DNA from: Pyxicephalus adspersus | Lineage: Eukaryota > Chordata > Amphibia > Anura > Pyxicephalidae | DNA length: 64,000 bases | NCBI RefSeq assembly: GCF_032062135.1 | Contig: NC_092863.1 | Location: 13,581,391-13,645,390, forward strand | Direction of reading: 5' to 3' | Part shown: one piece after another, positions 47,901-56,509 of the stretch | Layout: every line of letters starts with the position of its first letter | Position numbering within the stretch: the first letter of the stretch is position 1 | Notes under the pieces: generated by a model | Told to the model about the DNA's origin: nothing | Database searches by the model: none | The model's input: only the letters and a program-made list of their open reading frames with translations | Made by a program: the position numbers and the translations under genes

Positions 47901-48879
47901 GTGGTGGGCAGCACAGCCCGCTTCCATTGTCACATTGAAGGTAAGAAGCTACTGGAGTTTTGTTCACACTTTTTCAATACCCTCTGATTGTCGCCATGTT
48001 TTCAGGTTTATTTGAAAGGGCCATCCACATTTTGTATTAAACCTAATAATGTTTACCTCCCCTTTCCAGAGCTTCACTGTTCTCTAAGGACCCGTTCCTT
48101 ATTCTGTTATCTCTTAAATAACATATTGGAATGTTTTTACTGAGGTTTAGTCAGTTTCAGATGCATAAAGGTGACTTAACAGTATTACATGAAGCAATGA
48201 CAGCATGATGGTAATGTGAGGCTGTTTTTCTATCACCAATGTCATTGTGTTCTGAAATCTTTTCTTTAGGCAGCATATAAGCCAATTGGTGGCTCTAAGG
48301 CTAGTTCTGCTGTTGGACACTTTAAAGATGAGCTGTGTGAGGATTTAAAGTAGGTTAAGTCTTTAATAAAAAAAGATGGGGATTTTCCTGTAATGGTACA
48401 TTTGTTCAAATTCTAAAACTACATGATTTAGACTTGTGTCTGTCCAGGGTATGATAAAGGATAGAGCATCTCTATAGATGCTTTTCATAAAAATCTCACA
48501 GCTCCCTGCCTTAGTACTCCTTTCTAGGGCCATCAGCCCTGATGCAAGCAGTGTGTTTGTGTGGCGTCTACCTGTTCATTGGTCAACTGATAATGTTTTA
48601 GATTTTTAAGTCTTTCTTCTTTCAACAGGTTTCCCAGACCCTGAAGTGTTGTGGTTTTTCTCTGGCCAGCCAATCCAGGAATCTAACAGGTTTCAGATTG
48701 ATTATGAGGATTCAGGTAGCTGTACACTGATAATATCTAATGTGTCTCCAAACGATGCTGGAATGTACACTTGCCAGGCCTCCAATGTTCATGGACATGC
48801 TGAGACATCCTCAAGACTAATTGTCCACAAATTACATGCACAGCGACACACAAGGGAGGGAGATGAGAAGACTGCCTAA
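25280..48879 (+). CDS. MYLK-family (smooth-muscle MLCK-like) protein kinase, complete, 17 coding exons
   Basis: The product is a Ca2+/calmodulin-dependent Ser/Thr kinase predicted to phosphorylate myosin regulatory light chain. Exons: 25280-25355, 25865-26026, 26910-27023, 27730-27885, 32999-33034, 34546-34673, 35852-36005, 39076-39381, 39723-39825, 40872-41075, 41278-41495, 44255-44378, 44541-44693, 45564-45684, 46640-46721, 47809-47940, 48629-48879. All junctions are GT-AG and every phase agrees, giving 2520 nt and 839 residues. Order: disordered N-terminus (1-180), Ig (about 182-275), FN3 (277-375), kinase (about 405-660), calmodulin-binding segment (about 677-701), Ig (about 735-830). Start at 25280 is chosen because the frame fits all later exons and the context AAGATGG is good. 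It lacks the DFRxxL actin-binding repeats and the acidic telokin tail of MYLK. Family is certain; the paralogue is not. A mylk5-type gene, known from fish, is my best guess. A further 5' coding exon cannot be excluded. Confidence 0.93.
26095..26475. mobile_element. TTAA-type repeat in intron 2, empty-site relative of 61565-62746
   Basis: The left part has AACAGAACTAAACTCGTG followed by ACTCACCTGTCCCC. The middle has CACCACCATCTTTATTCTTC and CAGCCATCTTGATTGACTGG. The right end reads GGTCAATTTAAAGC. This order matches the ends and middle of the repeat at 61565-62746 without the LINE fragment inserted there. Confidence 0.5.
27969..28400 (-). mobile_element. Possible LINE 3' end in intron 4
   Basis: A run of about 18 T followed by CAATATGTTTATTAGTTAG looks like the 3' end of a minus-strand retroposon: a poly(A) tail preceded by AATAAAC on that strand. 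No coding sequence is recognisable behind it. Confidence 0.35.
28402..29220. mobile_element. Non-autonomous DNA transposon in intron 4
   Basis: The left end reads TTAAGGCTGGGACTACAGACG; the right end, reversed, reads TTAGGCTTTGTCTACACGG, giving inverted termini. Near the right end are words like AAAACGCATATAAAAG and CATGCGTTTTTAAAAC. Inside (28484-28925) a segment with GCTAGGGCTGCCGGAGCAATC and GGAGCTGTG..ATGTGTTCTTGG occurs three times in alternating orientation and also resembles 3480-3690. A 27-T run lies at 29080-29106. No transposase. Confidence 0.5.
30052..30218. mobile_element. Short hAT-type MITE in intron 4
   Basis: The left end is CAGTGCTCAACCCAGG and the right end GGGGAGAACACTG, inverted versions of a CAGTGTTCTCCCC-type terminus. 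The interior contains GCCGGGTGG three times. It has no coding capacity, and the 8-bp target duplication is no longer clear. Confidence 0.6.
31209..31965. other. Assembly gap (757 N) inside the Tc1-like element
   Basis: Run of N. It removes the catalytic DDE part of the transposase. The high copy number and long inverted repeats of this element may have defeated assembly. Confidence 0.99.
31966..32300 (-). pseudogene. Tc1-like transposase, N-terminal part, frameshifted and cut by a gap
   Basis: On the minus strand the 32203-31966 frame reads AKSTVWYIMRKEQSTGELSN, then KRPGCPWKTTVVDDRR and SKSTIKRRLHESKY: the paired-type DNA-binding domain of Tc1 transposases with its GRPR-like linker changed to GCPW. 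Just upstream, VKQAILKLQK is in another frame and IREIATILGV in the main frame, so a frameshift breaks the first helix-turn-helix around 32240. The catalytic domain lies in the gap. The copy is inactive. Confidence 0.85.
33288..33318. repeat. Poly(T) run
   Basis: About 28 consecutive T after GTTTA in intron 5; it may be the tail of a minus-strand retroposon whose body is unrecognised. Confidence 0.7.
33651..33784. mobile_element. Palindromic MITE family P, copy D (truncated)
   Basis: It keeps the middle of the family: GTGTGATCCAGCAAACCTGG, AATGGATCTGATCTAG, TGACTTTTAAGAAAATCCAT and TCCAGGTATTGGG, ending CAAATCTGGGCC. The outer parts of the left arm are missing. Confidence 0.6.
34546..36005 (+). 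CDS. N-terminal Ig (I-set) domain, exons 6-7 of the MYLK-like gene
   Basis: Exons 34546-34673 and 35852-36005 join in phase 0. They encode an I-set immunoglobulin fold: the first half has a B-strand cysteine in AELRCVIKGTPP and the core tryptophan in AASWVRNKKP. The second half has the DxGxYxLxV signature in ENDQGNYTLCV. The F-strand cysteine is thus in place two residues after the tyrosine pattern. In smooth-muscle MLCK an Ig domain occupies the same position before FN3, probably as a spacer or filament-contact module. Confidence 0.9.
36950..37310 (-). mobile_element. Repeat with a hammerhead-like core, possibly from a Penelope-like element
   Basis: On the minus strand CTGAAGAAGCCCTCTAGCGAAA (37208-37229 region) keeps the two conserved boxes of hammerhead ribozymes, CUGANGA and GAAA. 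After GAAA, TGAGTC..GAGACATC can fold into a short stem ending in a UH-type cleavage triplet. Such motifs occur in Penelope-like elements of amphibians. Stem II is poorly paired and stem I is not evident, so it would be a decayed relic at most. Family assignment is inference. Confidence 0.3.
37540..37627. repeat. (TA)n/(TG)n compound microsatellite
   Basis: Alternating TATATG and TGTG units pass into about 45 bases of pure TA, in intron 7. Confidence 0.9.
39076..39381 (+). CDS. Fibronectin type III domain, exon 8 of the MYLK-like gene
   Basis: A single 306-nt exon (102 codons, phase 1 at both ends) encodes an FN3 domain. It shows PPSGKPLIS, the core tryptophan in LTLSWSGP, YDGGSAVLSYKVEV, and the late strand YQFRVRACNAYGESDPG. 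FN3 as one symmetric exon immediately before the kinase is the MYLK arrangement. Confidence 0.95.
39387..39710 (-). mobile_element. Possible LINE 3' end in intron 8
   Basis: Directly after the donor of exon 8 a run of about 18 T is followed by ATAATCTTTATTAGAGTTT, which on the minus strand is an AATAAAGATTAT poly(A)-signal-like end plus tail. The body is not recognisable as coding. Its insertion only a few bases from the donor leaves GTGAGT intact. Confidence 0.35.
39723..45684 (+). CDS. Protein kinase domain, exons 9-14 of the MYLK-like gene
   Basis: Exons 39723-39825, 40872-41075, 41278-41495, 44255-44378, 44541-44693 and 45564-45684. All catalytic elements are present: glycine loop GVGKFGQV (residues 411-418, split over an intron), ATP-binding lysine K433 in AGKFSK, helix-C glutamate E449, catalytic loop HLDLKPEN with D525, magnesium-binding DFG with D545, and FVAPEV ending the activation segment (E571). 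HLDL in place of HRDL is normal for the MYLK group. One difference is GTAEF at 563-567, where MYLK proteins normally have GTPEF. GDSPFQGDND and the closing HPWI of the C-lobe are standard. The gap at 41823-41934 lies within an intron. Confidence 0.95.
40046..40261 (+). other. Unassigned intronic open frame with protein-like composition
   Basis: A 71-codon frame in intron 9 ends in EFRFQQQRLCCQLRKQQEEL, an amphipathic, Q/R/E-rich stretch that could form a coiled coil. I see no splice signals that would fit it into the MYLK-like gene, and no known family comes to mind. It could be a fragment of a retrocopy or a chance frame. Confidence 0.2.
40360..40640. mobile_element. hAT-type MITE fragment in intron 9
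   Basis: The sequence GTGTTTCTTAATCGGATTTC followed by GGGGTTGCTCCAGAGGTTGC and CCATGAGCAATGAGCGG resembles the common CAGTGTTTCTCAACC hAT MITE group. The opposite end is not clear. Confidence 0.4.
41823..41934. other. Assembly gap (112 N) in intron 11
   Basis: Run of N within the intron between the DFG-containing exon and the APE-containing exon. Coding sequence is unaffected. Confidence 0.99.
41950..43285 (+). mobile_element. Decayed LINE (reverse transcriptase C-terminal part and 3' tail)
   Basis: The frame 42498-42860 encodes FDYCNILSSSILLTRSLP, then INAASRLVY and CKSLHCVLFHLKTKIQTTFA. These match the conserved end of L2/Rex-like LINE reverse transcriptases (FDYCNSLL, the N-AARLV block, and SLHWLPV..RI.FK). 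The following 200 bases continue with stops (FKQALKTSLY at about 43010). The 3' end, TGATTGGGCAGGGTTCTCTTC followed by TGTACAGTTCTGTATAATATG, matches the SINE tail module at 11228. The upstream part is unrecognisable. Inactive. Confidence 0.65.
43286..44254. other. Intron 11, nothing recognised
   Basis: AT-rich intronic sequence without clear repeat borders, ending in a normal acceptor. Confidence 0.4.
44929..44966. repeat. (TA)n microsatellite in intron 13
   Basis: About 36 bases of alternating AT. Confidence 0.9.
45640..46721 (+). CDS. Autoinhibitory and calmodulin-binding segment, exons 14-15
   Basis: The end of exon 14 and exon 15 (46640-46721) encode ARQKWQKTGKAVLALKRMA, matching the calmodulin-binding helix of smooth-muscle MLCK (the ARRKWQKTGNAVRAIGRL type). 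The tryptophan anchor and the basic spacing are kept. Exon 15 ends at G|GTGCGG (46721/46722), a weaker donor than the others, chosen because only this phase joins exon 16 correctly. Confidence 0.88.
45685..46639. other. Intron 14, nothing recognised
   Basis: Two overlapping open frames (45888-46181, 46013-46285) lack domains and splice support. No repeat border was identified. Confidence 0.35.
47214..47605 (+). mobile_element. tRNA-like SINE, near full length, in intron 15
   Basis: It starts GGGCAGCACGGTGGCTTAGA (A-box-like), has GGTTCAAATCTCGG (B-box-like) about 50 bases in, a conserved body through GCATGGAGTTTGCAGG and TTAAGCTAATTGGCTTGCCC, and the tail GACATTAGATTTTGAGCCCC, GGACAGCTAGTGACATGA, ending in TAATAATGATGATAATG. 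This is the longest of three copies. A poly(T) run at 47049-47070 just upstream belongs to something else. Confidence 0.75.
47809..48879 (+). CDS. C-terminal telokin-like Ig domain, exons 16-17
   Basis: Exons 47809-47940 and 48629-48879 encode an acidic linker (EDGESQEVFSFL), then an I-set Ig: STARFHCHIEG (B-strand cysteine), PDPEVLWFFSGQPI (core tryptophan), FQIDYEDSGSCTLIIS and NDAGMYTCQASN (DxGxYxC). This is the domain released as telokin from MYLK. The protein ends KTA and stops with TAA at 48877. The poly-glutamate tail of telokin is absent; the last 15 residues are basic. Confidence 0.93.
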
Positions 48880-50385
48880 CTGTTTTACAAAGACAATCGA
48901 CATTTACGTATTCTTTGTATGGGGGCTTGTAAACAAAACGCTCTCCAGTTTGTAAAAGGATTTATAGCTTGTGCCTAAAAAAATTAAGTTGTAGATGGCA
49001 GATTTGATCTCGGGCTTTACTTATAGTTCACAAGATCTTAATTTGGCTTGTTTCAATAATGCAGAGAGAAATATCCCCACCCAGTTGGTTTTACTGATTT
49101 AACTACCAGACATGTCAGATTGGTCACTAACATTACTGAGCATTAAACATTACTATGGGCTTTACATTAACTGTTAAATGTTCCTAATTGTCGGATATCA
49201 TGGGCTTTTATGTATTCACATGGTCCAAAGTGCAAACGACAGGTATGTGTGCATATACTGGCTGCCTCTATTCAGTTTACCCAGGAAAATTGATGATCGA
49301 CATAAAGTACCAACCCTTCAAAGCATGGTGCTACTGCTGTCAATTGTGGGAACCATTAATTTTGTTTTGGAACAGTTGTTTACTCATGGGAGAAACACAG
49401 CTCTTTGCTGGGACCAAGCCTGCCATTTTTAGATGATCAGATCCCTGTGAGCTGGTTTTCACCTATAGGCTGGACTTTTGTAAACTGAATCATGCACTGA
49501 TAATTTATATGTATTTGTGAATCTTTGAGAAGTTCTCTAGGCTCTTAAGCGTAGCAGGAAAAGGATTCTTAATTTGTCCAGCAAGTGGACTTGGGAACCC
49601 TATTTCAATCATTGTGAGATATAAGAAACCAGGTGGTGATTCTGCTCCGTGTTGTCTGCGAAAACATCAGATTATCTTTAAAGAACATCCTACATGTTAT
49701 GGGTCAATTTCATGCATTATTAAGGTGTCTCACAGTTAGTTTTCCAAGTAAAAGCTGTGTAGGATAAGGGACTGCAACACGGGTTGAACTTCATGCAATA
49801 CAAAGTGCCAAAGTTTTAGTGTTGTGAGTTGAGCCTGGTTGCTATGGTTGACAATTGTTACTTTTTAATTTTCTGGATCTAGAGAAGGTTGGTGATCCAA
49901 AATATAGAGCTCCCCCATCTTGGCAAAATGTGATGTAAACCGCTGCTGTTGCACATAACTAGGGAGAGAATGATACACTCCATTAAACTAATTCAAAATC
50001 TCCTTTTCACTAGGGTGACATGAGAAATCTCTTGATATTAAAACCAGGCATGTAATTTTAGCCTTTAATGGAAGAGGTAAATCGTATTACTTGATCATTC
50101 CTAACCAACAGTTGGCAGTACTGGCAGTATGTGGCTTTGCCAGTAGAGGGCAGTAGAAAGACTGAACATTTTCTTCTACAAAGGAGACAAAAATGTTTCA
50201 CTTTTGCCAATTCCTAAACAATGCATTTTTATGCCACATTTTGTATACCGGCTGTCAGATTATAAAGATCTGGTAGCTTTTGATACTACTGTATTTTAAA
50301 TGTGTGTTTGTGTTCTTTCTTTTTTTGTATTACCTAATTCTAAATGTTTATACTATGGAGAATAAAATACCTGTTTAACAAATTA
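48880..50385 (+). other. Probable 3' UTR of the MYLK-like gene
   Basis: No open frame of note follows the TAA stop. The first convincing polyadenylation signal is AATAAA at 50361-50366 (GGAGAATAAAATACC), followed within 30 bases by a GT-rich stretch (GTGTCTGTTTTC). That implies a 3' UTR of about 1.5 kb. Alternative earlier ends cannot be excluded. Confidence 0.5.
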
Positions 50386-53290
50386 ATGGCTAACGTGTCT
50401 GTTTTCTTTATCTTTTTAGCTGCCAATCTGGCAAACAATGCATAGGACTCTAAGCAGATAACAAAGAGAGAGACAGAGAAATATACTTCATAGCTATGAT
50501 CAGGTGAACAGGTAACTGAGGTATACAGGTTATAGTAAACAGGAAACAGTAAAATAGGAAGGTAATGCTGAACTCCACCTTAAAGCTTTTTTTCAGTTTC
50601 AGGACATTCCCTAAACATTGTCAGACTGACAACAGTGTACAATGCTTATTGAGCTTTAAATTGGTCACTGAGACTTTGTTAGGAAGATTCCCCCCATTCC
50701 CCATTTTGGGGTGATATATAGGAAGTATGATATCTTTTTTTGATATCCTCAGGATGATTGTACTCTGGAGGCAAAACAAAACATGTAGGCTAGCCCAGCA
50801 TAGCGTCTCCTTCTAACAGCATATTTCAATTTTTTACTTCAGTAAGATTTGCAGGAAAGAGGTCTCTCCATTTAAAAGCTGGTCCCTTTGTCAATGGTTT
50901 TCCTTGCTTCCTTGCTTAGTTTCTTCTTTTTTTCAAAAAAATATTTTTCTATGGGAAGTAAAAGCCCAAGCTGCGCATTACAGAGGTGTATGGCTTGGAA
51001 CTAATTTTGGATGCTTTCTGAGGAATTGATAGGACTGAGTGTGGCTAATGTGAACTTTCATTGTACAAGATTTTATCTCTTTGTGAGAGCTGTTTTCTAA
51101 CTTGGAGCTGTCATGTGTGATCTTTGTGGCCCTCCGGTGTTGGGTTCTGTATGTATGATTTTTTTTTTTTCATTTTGCATTAATGTTAATGCTAGATTTA
51201 GGTCATCACCCTGTGGGCACTCAGATCTTCTAGACCATATTAGAGCATTTTTGGATTTCCAGGGATCAAGTTGGTTGCATTAGGGAAGTACTAGGAATCC
51301 CTTCTTAGCTCTTCTGGTATTTAGAGTTTTCATATACAAAAGTGAGCCTTCTGTGGGTGCTGACAAGACACCCCTTTCTCTTGACTGTTGTGGAAATTGT
51401 CAGTGACTCTTATGATCCTCTTGAGCAACATTTGGCTTGTGTGTGCACTTATACATCAACTAGGCTTCCCATCATTTTTAATATATCCCTCCCACACTCC
51501 ACAAGGCACAATTTGACTATGCTTATTGTCTGTAATGTAAAATTGCCTGTCAGTAAGTTCCATGTGTACCTAATCATTTCTTTACCTTTGATTCTGCAGA
51601 ATGTCTGATCCAATCTCTTCTAGGACTGCTTCCCACATTGAAAACAAACTTCTGGAACCAACATATTCAGCAATGACCACAATTCATTTGTATACATCTT
51701 TAAATTAACCAATATTTTGCCAGTTCAGAGCAAAGGAACTTGCCTACTAAAAGAGGACTTCCACACATAAATACATTTTACTTTTTAGTATCTTGCTTGG
51801 ATAAGTCACTGGAAGTTAAAGGAAAGTCCTATGTGGACTTTGAGTGTCTGAGTTTTTTCTTAGACAGGGCTATGGACTCTAATGAAATGGGGCATATTGG
51901 CTTAGAGCTGTCACTTGGTGCTCTATTCCTGGAGGCATTTCTCAGAGCCGTGGAGGAGAATAATAAAGAACAGGTTTGCTTCCATCAAAACTCCTGTTCT
52001 AACTTGTATAGAACAGCTCTGTGTGCACTGAAATCAGAATTTGCTTGAGTAGAACAAAGAATAATCAGGATTATAACCTAAATCAACTTGGTGAAAATTC
52101 ATGGAAACTTGAGCATTAGAGTTAAAATTGGCATGTTTAGCATGTTCATATTTTGAATTATGTAGTGCCATATATTGATATAAATTTTGAATTGGCTTCC
52201 TTATTATTAACCTTCCTTAGTAACATTTTCATTTTCTTTGTCATTTACCATAAACTTAAAAGAAAAGAACTTTGTAAACTATTAGTTCCATCAATTGAAA
52301 TGAGCAGAGGCAGACATGATTAAATTCCATTTTGTGTGACAACCATGGCTTTCACAATGGAGACTAAGAAAAAAAATTATAGACACGAAGGGACAAGAAG
52401 TATATTATTGTCAAAATTACTAGATGAAAATAAAGTGGGGGGGCTGAAGAATAAAAAAAACTAATACAGGCACTATATCTAAGGAATGGTAGGCTGCAAT
52501 ATATGTTTTGGGGTTAAGCTTTAATAAATAGTATTGTTTAACATTAAGTATGCCTGACTGTAGAATGTTCTTCAGAAGGGTAGTATGATCTGAGTTATTT
52601 CCTTCTAATAGTAAATGTGAGGGTTAACAGATCCTGCCTATAGAAGAGCCAGGGATCTTATAACCTGTCATGGTATCTAGTTTCATTCAGTGCACATTGC
52701 CTTTCTGTTATCCTCCCAGCTTTCAAACTAGACACTAGTATGCCACATGCGGTTAATATGCTGGGTCCCCCTGTTTTTGTGGTTGTCAGTTTGGAGGGCT
52801 GAAACGTTTTGTATTTTTGTTTCCGCACAGTTCAAACCCCATCCTCCACACACCATCCACCATCCGATTTTGAAATCAAACTTCCCTTTTGCATTTGTGG
52901 TCTGTATCTTAGCAAGTTTGCAGCTAACGTCCAGTGCAGGGTCTTCTGCGAAACACTTTTTTTTTTATATTTCTGCTGCAAGTGAATGAGAAGTGAACCA
53001 GGAACTATGAAGTAAGATCGTCACGGAGAAACAGGTAAAAAGGAGAAGAGAAGATATGAGAAGTTGATTTTGGCAATGCAGGATCACTTATTAAAGACCT
53101 GCAAATGATGTATTGCCACACCTTCCTATCTATATGTACCCACTGGCTTTTGCGATAGCGTGTGATGTTGAAGTCTCCAAGACGTAATCGGAAGTTAGGC
53201 GTGTTCCCATCAAACTTTACTGATACATTGTTCAGATTTGATAGTCTGCCTTTTGTCTTTCCTTCCTTTGCTCCCTCCATCTTACGTTCT
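50386..53290. other. Intergenic region between the MYLK-like gene and fmnl1
   Basis: No exon was recognised. A 102-codon frame at 51740-52048 is preceded by an acceptor-like TACTTTTTAG, but I cannot assign it and see no partner exon. The last few hundred bases must contain the fmnl1 promoter; I see no TATA box. TGTGGT (RUNX-type) occurs near 52899, which is too common a word to carry weight. Confidence 0.35.
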
Positions 53291-53346
53291 ACGTTAAAAT
53301 TTTAAGCCTGGATTTAGGAGCCTGGAAACGAGGAGCTGCCTGGATT

Positions 53347-53505
53347 ATGGGGAATGCAGCAGGGACCCTGGAAATGTTCCAAACCCGGGATTCAAAGGCA
53401 CAGCCACCAACAGGGACTACCCCTCCAAAGCCGAAAGATGGCACAGCTTCAAAAATACCAAGACCAAGTTCAGGAGAGCTGGAGGAGAGATTCATCATAG
53501 TGCTG
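53347..53505 (+). CDS. fmnl1: Formin-like protein, exon 1 (FMNL1 type), 5' end of gene
   Basis: The exon encodes 53 residues starting MGNAAG and ending GELEERFIIVL at the donor CTG|GTAAGG (phase 0). FMNL formins start with a glycine at position 2 that is myristoylated, targeting them to the plasma membrane; MGNAAG is the FMNL1 form. A proline- and lysine-rich spacer (PPTGTTPPKPKDG) follows, then GELEERF, the conserved start of the GTPase-binding/FH3 region. FMNL1 is a Rac/Cdc42-responsive actin nucleator and elongator, mainly of blood cells in mammals. The ATG at 53347 is chosen because the glycine must follow it directly. FMNL2 and FMNL3 fit less well at the N-terminus. Confidence 0.92.
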
Positions 53506-55692
53506 GTAAGGACATGCTACAAGGGAATGGTGTAACTATACACACAGGAATCCAGGGGACCCCCTATAATTGGGCTTTCTAATGGTTATCCAAGCAGAAA
53601 CAGACAACATTTTAATTCAAATCTAGTTTGGAAACCACAACTAGTTTGCTTTAAGAGTCTATTAGACACTACAGTGTTATTTAAGAGGATAAGTAGGATA
53701 ATTGTCCTAAAGGTTGGTGACCTGAGAAGATTTTGCTGTGCAGCTTTGTTGCACAGTTTTCCCAGTTAAACAAGATGCAATTCATTGATTTCAAAACCGT
53801 TATAGACTTCATTTAAACCTGATTCTTAATAGCTTTTTAAGGGCTCCACTGATAAGGATAAAGATCTTTTTAGTCACGTGACTATACCTTCAAATCTCAT
53901 TGGACTAAATTTATCTTAACTGTTACTTAAAGAAAAACTATCCTAGTCCTGGTGTGTTAGCTTTGTGATCGGAGTCTTTTGTAATTATAATTAGAATGTT
54001 ACACTGGGGGGGTAAGGGGGAGATACTTGAACAGAGACATTTAAGCTGCAAGTCAAACATAGCAATTTGCAACGTGTTGTACAATATTAGTAATAGATCT
54101 ATGTAAATCTACATATACGGGTCCAGTCACACTTACTACTTGGAATTTGTGGCTTGAAAAGAATAGAACAGATAACCATTCAAAATCCTCCTGTGAAGTT
54201 TTCCCGACGCAGAACACAGAATAATGCCTGGCTCTCTTAACGTGAGCTTGTCATTAAAAATGACACTTTTACGTGAACCAGTATGACAATAACAATGTAT
54301 TTTCAGAAGAAAAAAAATTGTCCTGCATTAAAAAAAAAAAAATCATCAGACACATAATTAAGGAGGTCACCAGGAAACATGGCCTACCTATTCAAAGAGC
54401 ACATATGAGTACCCACAATCTACATGTAATTACAAATTATACATCAAAGCAGGTTTTCTTTTTTATTATAAACAGTTTGACCAGACCATGTACATCTAAA
54501 TGACACATAAAGCCAAAAAACATTGGTGCATTTAAGGTGTGCTGTGTTACAAAGGACAACTGTTTACTGCATTTTTAGTGTACTTTCCAGCAAAATGCAA
54601 ATTACATAGGAATAAATACAATGTTTACAATGCATAAAGCCAATCCATCAAAAAATGTTTTTAGTTTTTACTGGACTGCTAATTTTGCAGTTTCTTATAT
54701 AGTTCAAAGAAATCTTGTCTAATATGAGGGGTTCTTACTCTCCTCAGGGGATTCTTTATTGTGGTATTGAGAATCTAAAATATAGACATGGAACACACAG
54801 ACATAGCATACAAAGGTGGGTAGGATCATCTTAAATCCCAAGTGAACGTCCTATATGTCTAGGGTGCTCTGGGCTGTATTTCCCACATCTGTTCTTAGAT
54901 ATGAGATATATGGCCCAGGAGATCCAAAATGTATAAAGCCATAAATATAATTGTATTTATTCATGTTGCTGTTAGGGCAGCTCACAGCCCTATTTTTAAC
55001 ACTATTTATAGTTGATATACTTTTGGTCAATGTGTTATCTTGAATAATCAGGAAATACATGTGAACTGGATGGAACTCAATGGAAGTGAACTGCTTTTAG
55101 TAAAAGGGAAAAAAGAAAATATTAATGTGGCTTCTCGCATGCATTTAGATTGACCGGTTTAACACATTTTTAATTTGTGAGTGATGGCTGACTATGATCG
55201 CATTATCATAGTATAATAATTATAAAAAAAATTACTAGCAGTTACGTACATAAACAGAAATCATGTACATCTAAAACAGAGGATGCCATTTTTCATGCAC
55301 CAATCTCTTAACTCAAGTGGAAGAAGTCTACTAACAGATAAGAGCAGACCTGCTGCAAATTTCTGACTTGTTTAATTTTTCTGATCAGTAATCGATCAGT
55401 CCCAAAACTCTGCACACAAATGCCCTTCCAAACACAAAAACACACATTTTCTGCCCTTCCAAATTGTGATTGAAATGCAATGGCTTTCCCAACATATCCG
55501 CTCAATGACCAATGGTAAGCCAAAAAATCTGCTGATTTCCCTTCAGGTTTACTTCCATCCAAATATGTTATTGGAATGAAAGTGAAATTTGGCCCATGTG
55601 TACTACGCCTTAAGGTCCATAACACCATTACAGACGTAAAGAAAAAAGTACCAAAAAACTTTAAAATGGTTTGTTCAATCTGTCTTGCTAAA
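53506..55692. other. fmnl1 intron 1, proximal part, nothing recognised
   Basis: AT-rich intronic sequence. The open frame at 54273-54503 is rich in K and N from poly(A) sequence and is not a gene. Confidence 0.4.
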
Positions 55693-56033
55693 GGCAGCCA
55701 TACACTATGTGATATAAAACTTGAATCCAAGGAAAATCATGGCATTCCAACTGACTTTGACAGGAATGGAGCGCTACCATTAACTGCTGGTTGCTAGGGA
55801 GCACTCCCTGAAGTTTACTGTACTATAGCTATAATAGATGTGTACCTGTTAAACAGCGGGGATTGCTTCTATGTCTAAGTTATTAGGGAGCACGTCTTGC
55901 TGATTCACATTTAGTCTGTTGGAGTGGATGGGAGGAGTTTGCGGTGTTCGATCTGACTGGTTAATGGCTACATGTTTGTCAGATAATCGATCAATATTCT
56001 CTTTTGGGCACCTACTGACCAGTGCATGGCTCC
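55693..56033. mobile_element. Non-autonomous DNA transposon in fmnl1 intron 1
   Basis: The left end reads GGCAGCCATACACTATG; the reverse complement of the right end reads GGAGCCATGCACTGGTC. These inverted termini are of the GCCATACACTGGT type seen in non-autonomous fish and frog elements. TAATCGATCAATAT near the right end recalls the GATC-rich interiors of that group. No transposase. Confidence 0.5.
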
Positions 56034-56185
56034 ATTCCATTATGTATATTCCGTGCTAAATAAATTTTTTCCAGTGGCCATTGTCAAGAAGTGAAGGGAA
56101 ATGTATCTATTGGGGTCAGTGATCTAAAAGGGGTTTCATGTTCCAGTTACACAGGGACCTTTTTTTTTGACATGAAATGGACCAA

Positions 56186-56509
56186 TAGGCTACGTACACA
56201 TGTCAGATGATTCTCATTCAATTATCGCCGGGGCTGGTATCAGATGAGAATTTGATGTGTGTACAGCAGCCGTCCAACGTTGTTCATGGCCCCGTCCAGG
56301 TGGATCCGGGAATGATGAGTAGCCGCAATTCAAGTGAAGGGGAGAGCACAGTGGGGTGTCACTCACTCGTTCTCCCTCCTCCACCCCTCTATAGAGCAAA
56401 ACAAGCTGTATGTACATCACTCGTTCATTCATCCTTCAATCTTTTGTCGTTGGAAAGGATTGTGAAAGATCCTTTCCAACGACAGAAGTCTAAGTGTGTG
56501 CACAGCCTT
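56186..56509. mobile_element. Non-autonomous DNA transposon (GGCTACGTACACA type), copy 2
   Basis: It starts TAGGCTACGTACACATGTC and ends TAAGTGTGTGCACAGCC, whose reverse complement GGCTGTGCACACACTTA mirrors the start. Close to the right end a perfect hairpin is formed by GTCGTTGGAAAGGAT and ATCCTTTCCAACGAC. The same family as 7343-7743. A 107-codon frame across it is chance. Confidence 0.6.

Noticed and set aside
53289..53498. Minus-strand frame over fmnl1 exon 1
   Set aside because: Antisense shadow of the conserved FMNL N-terminus.
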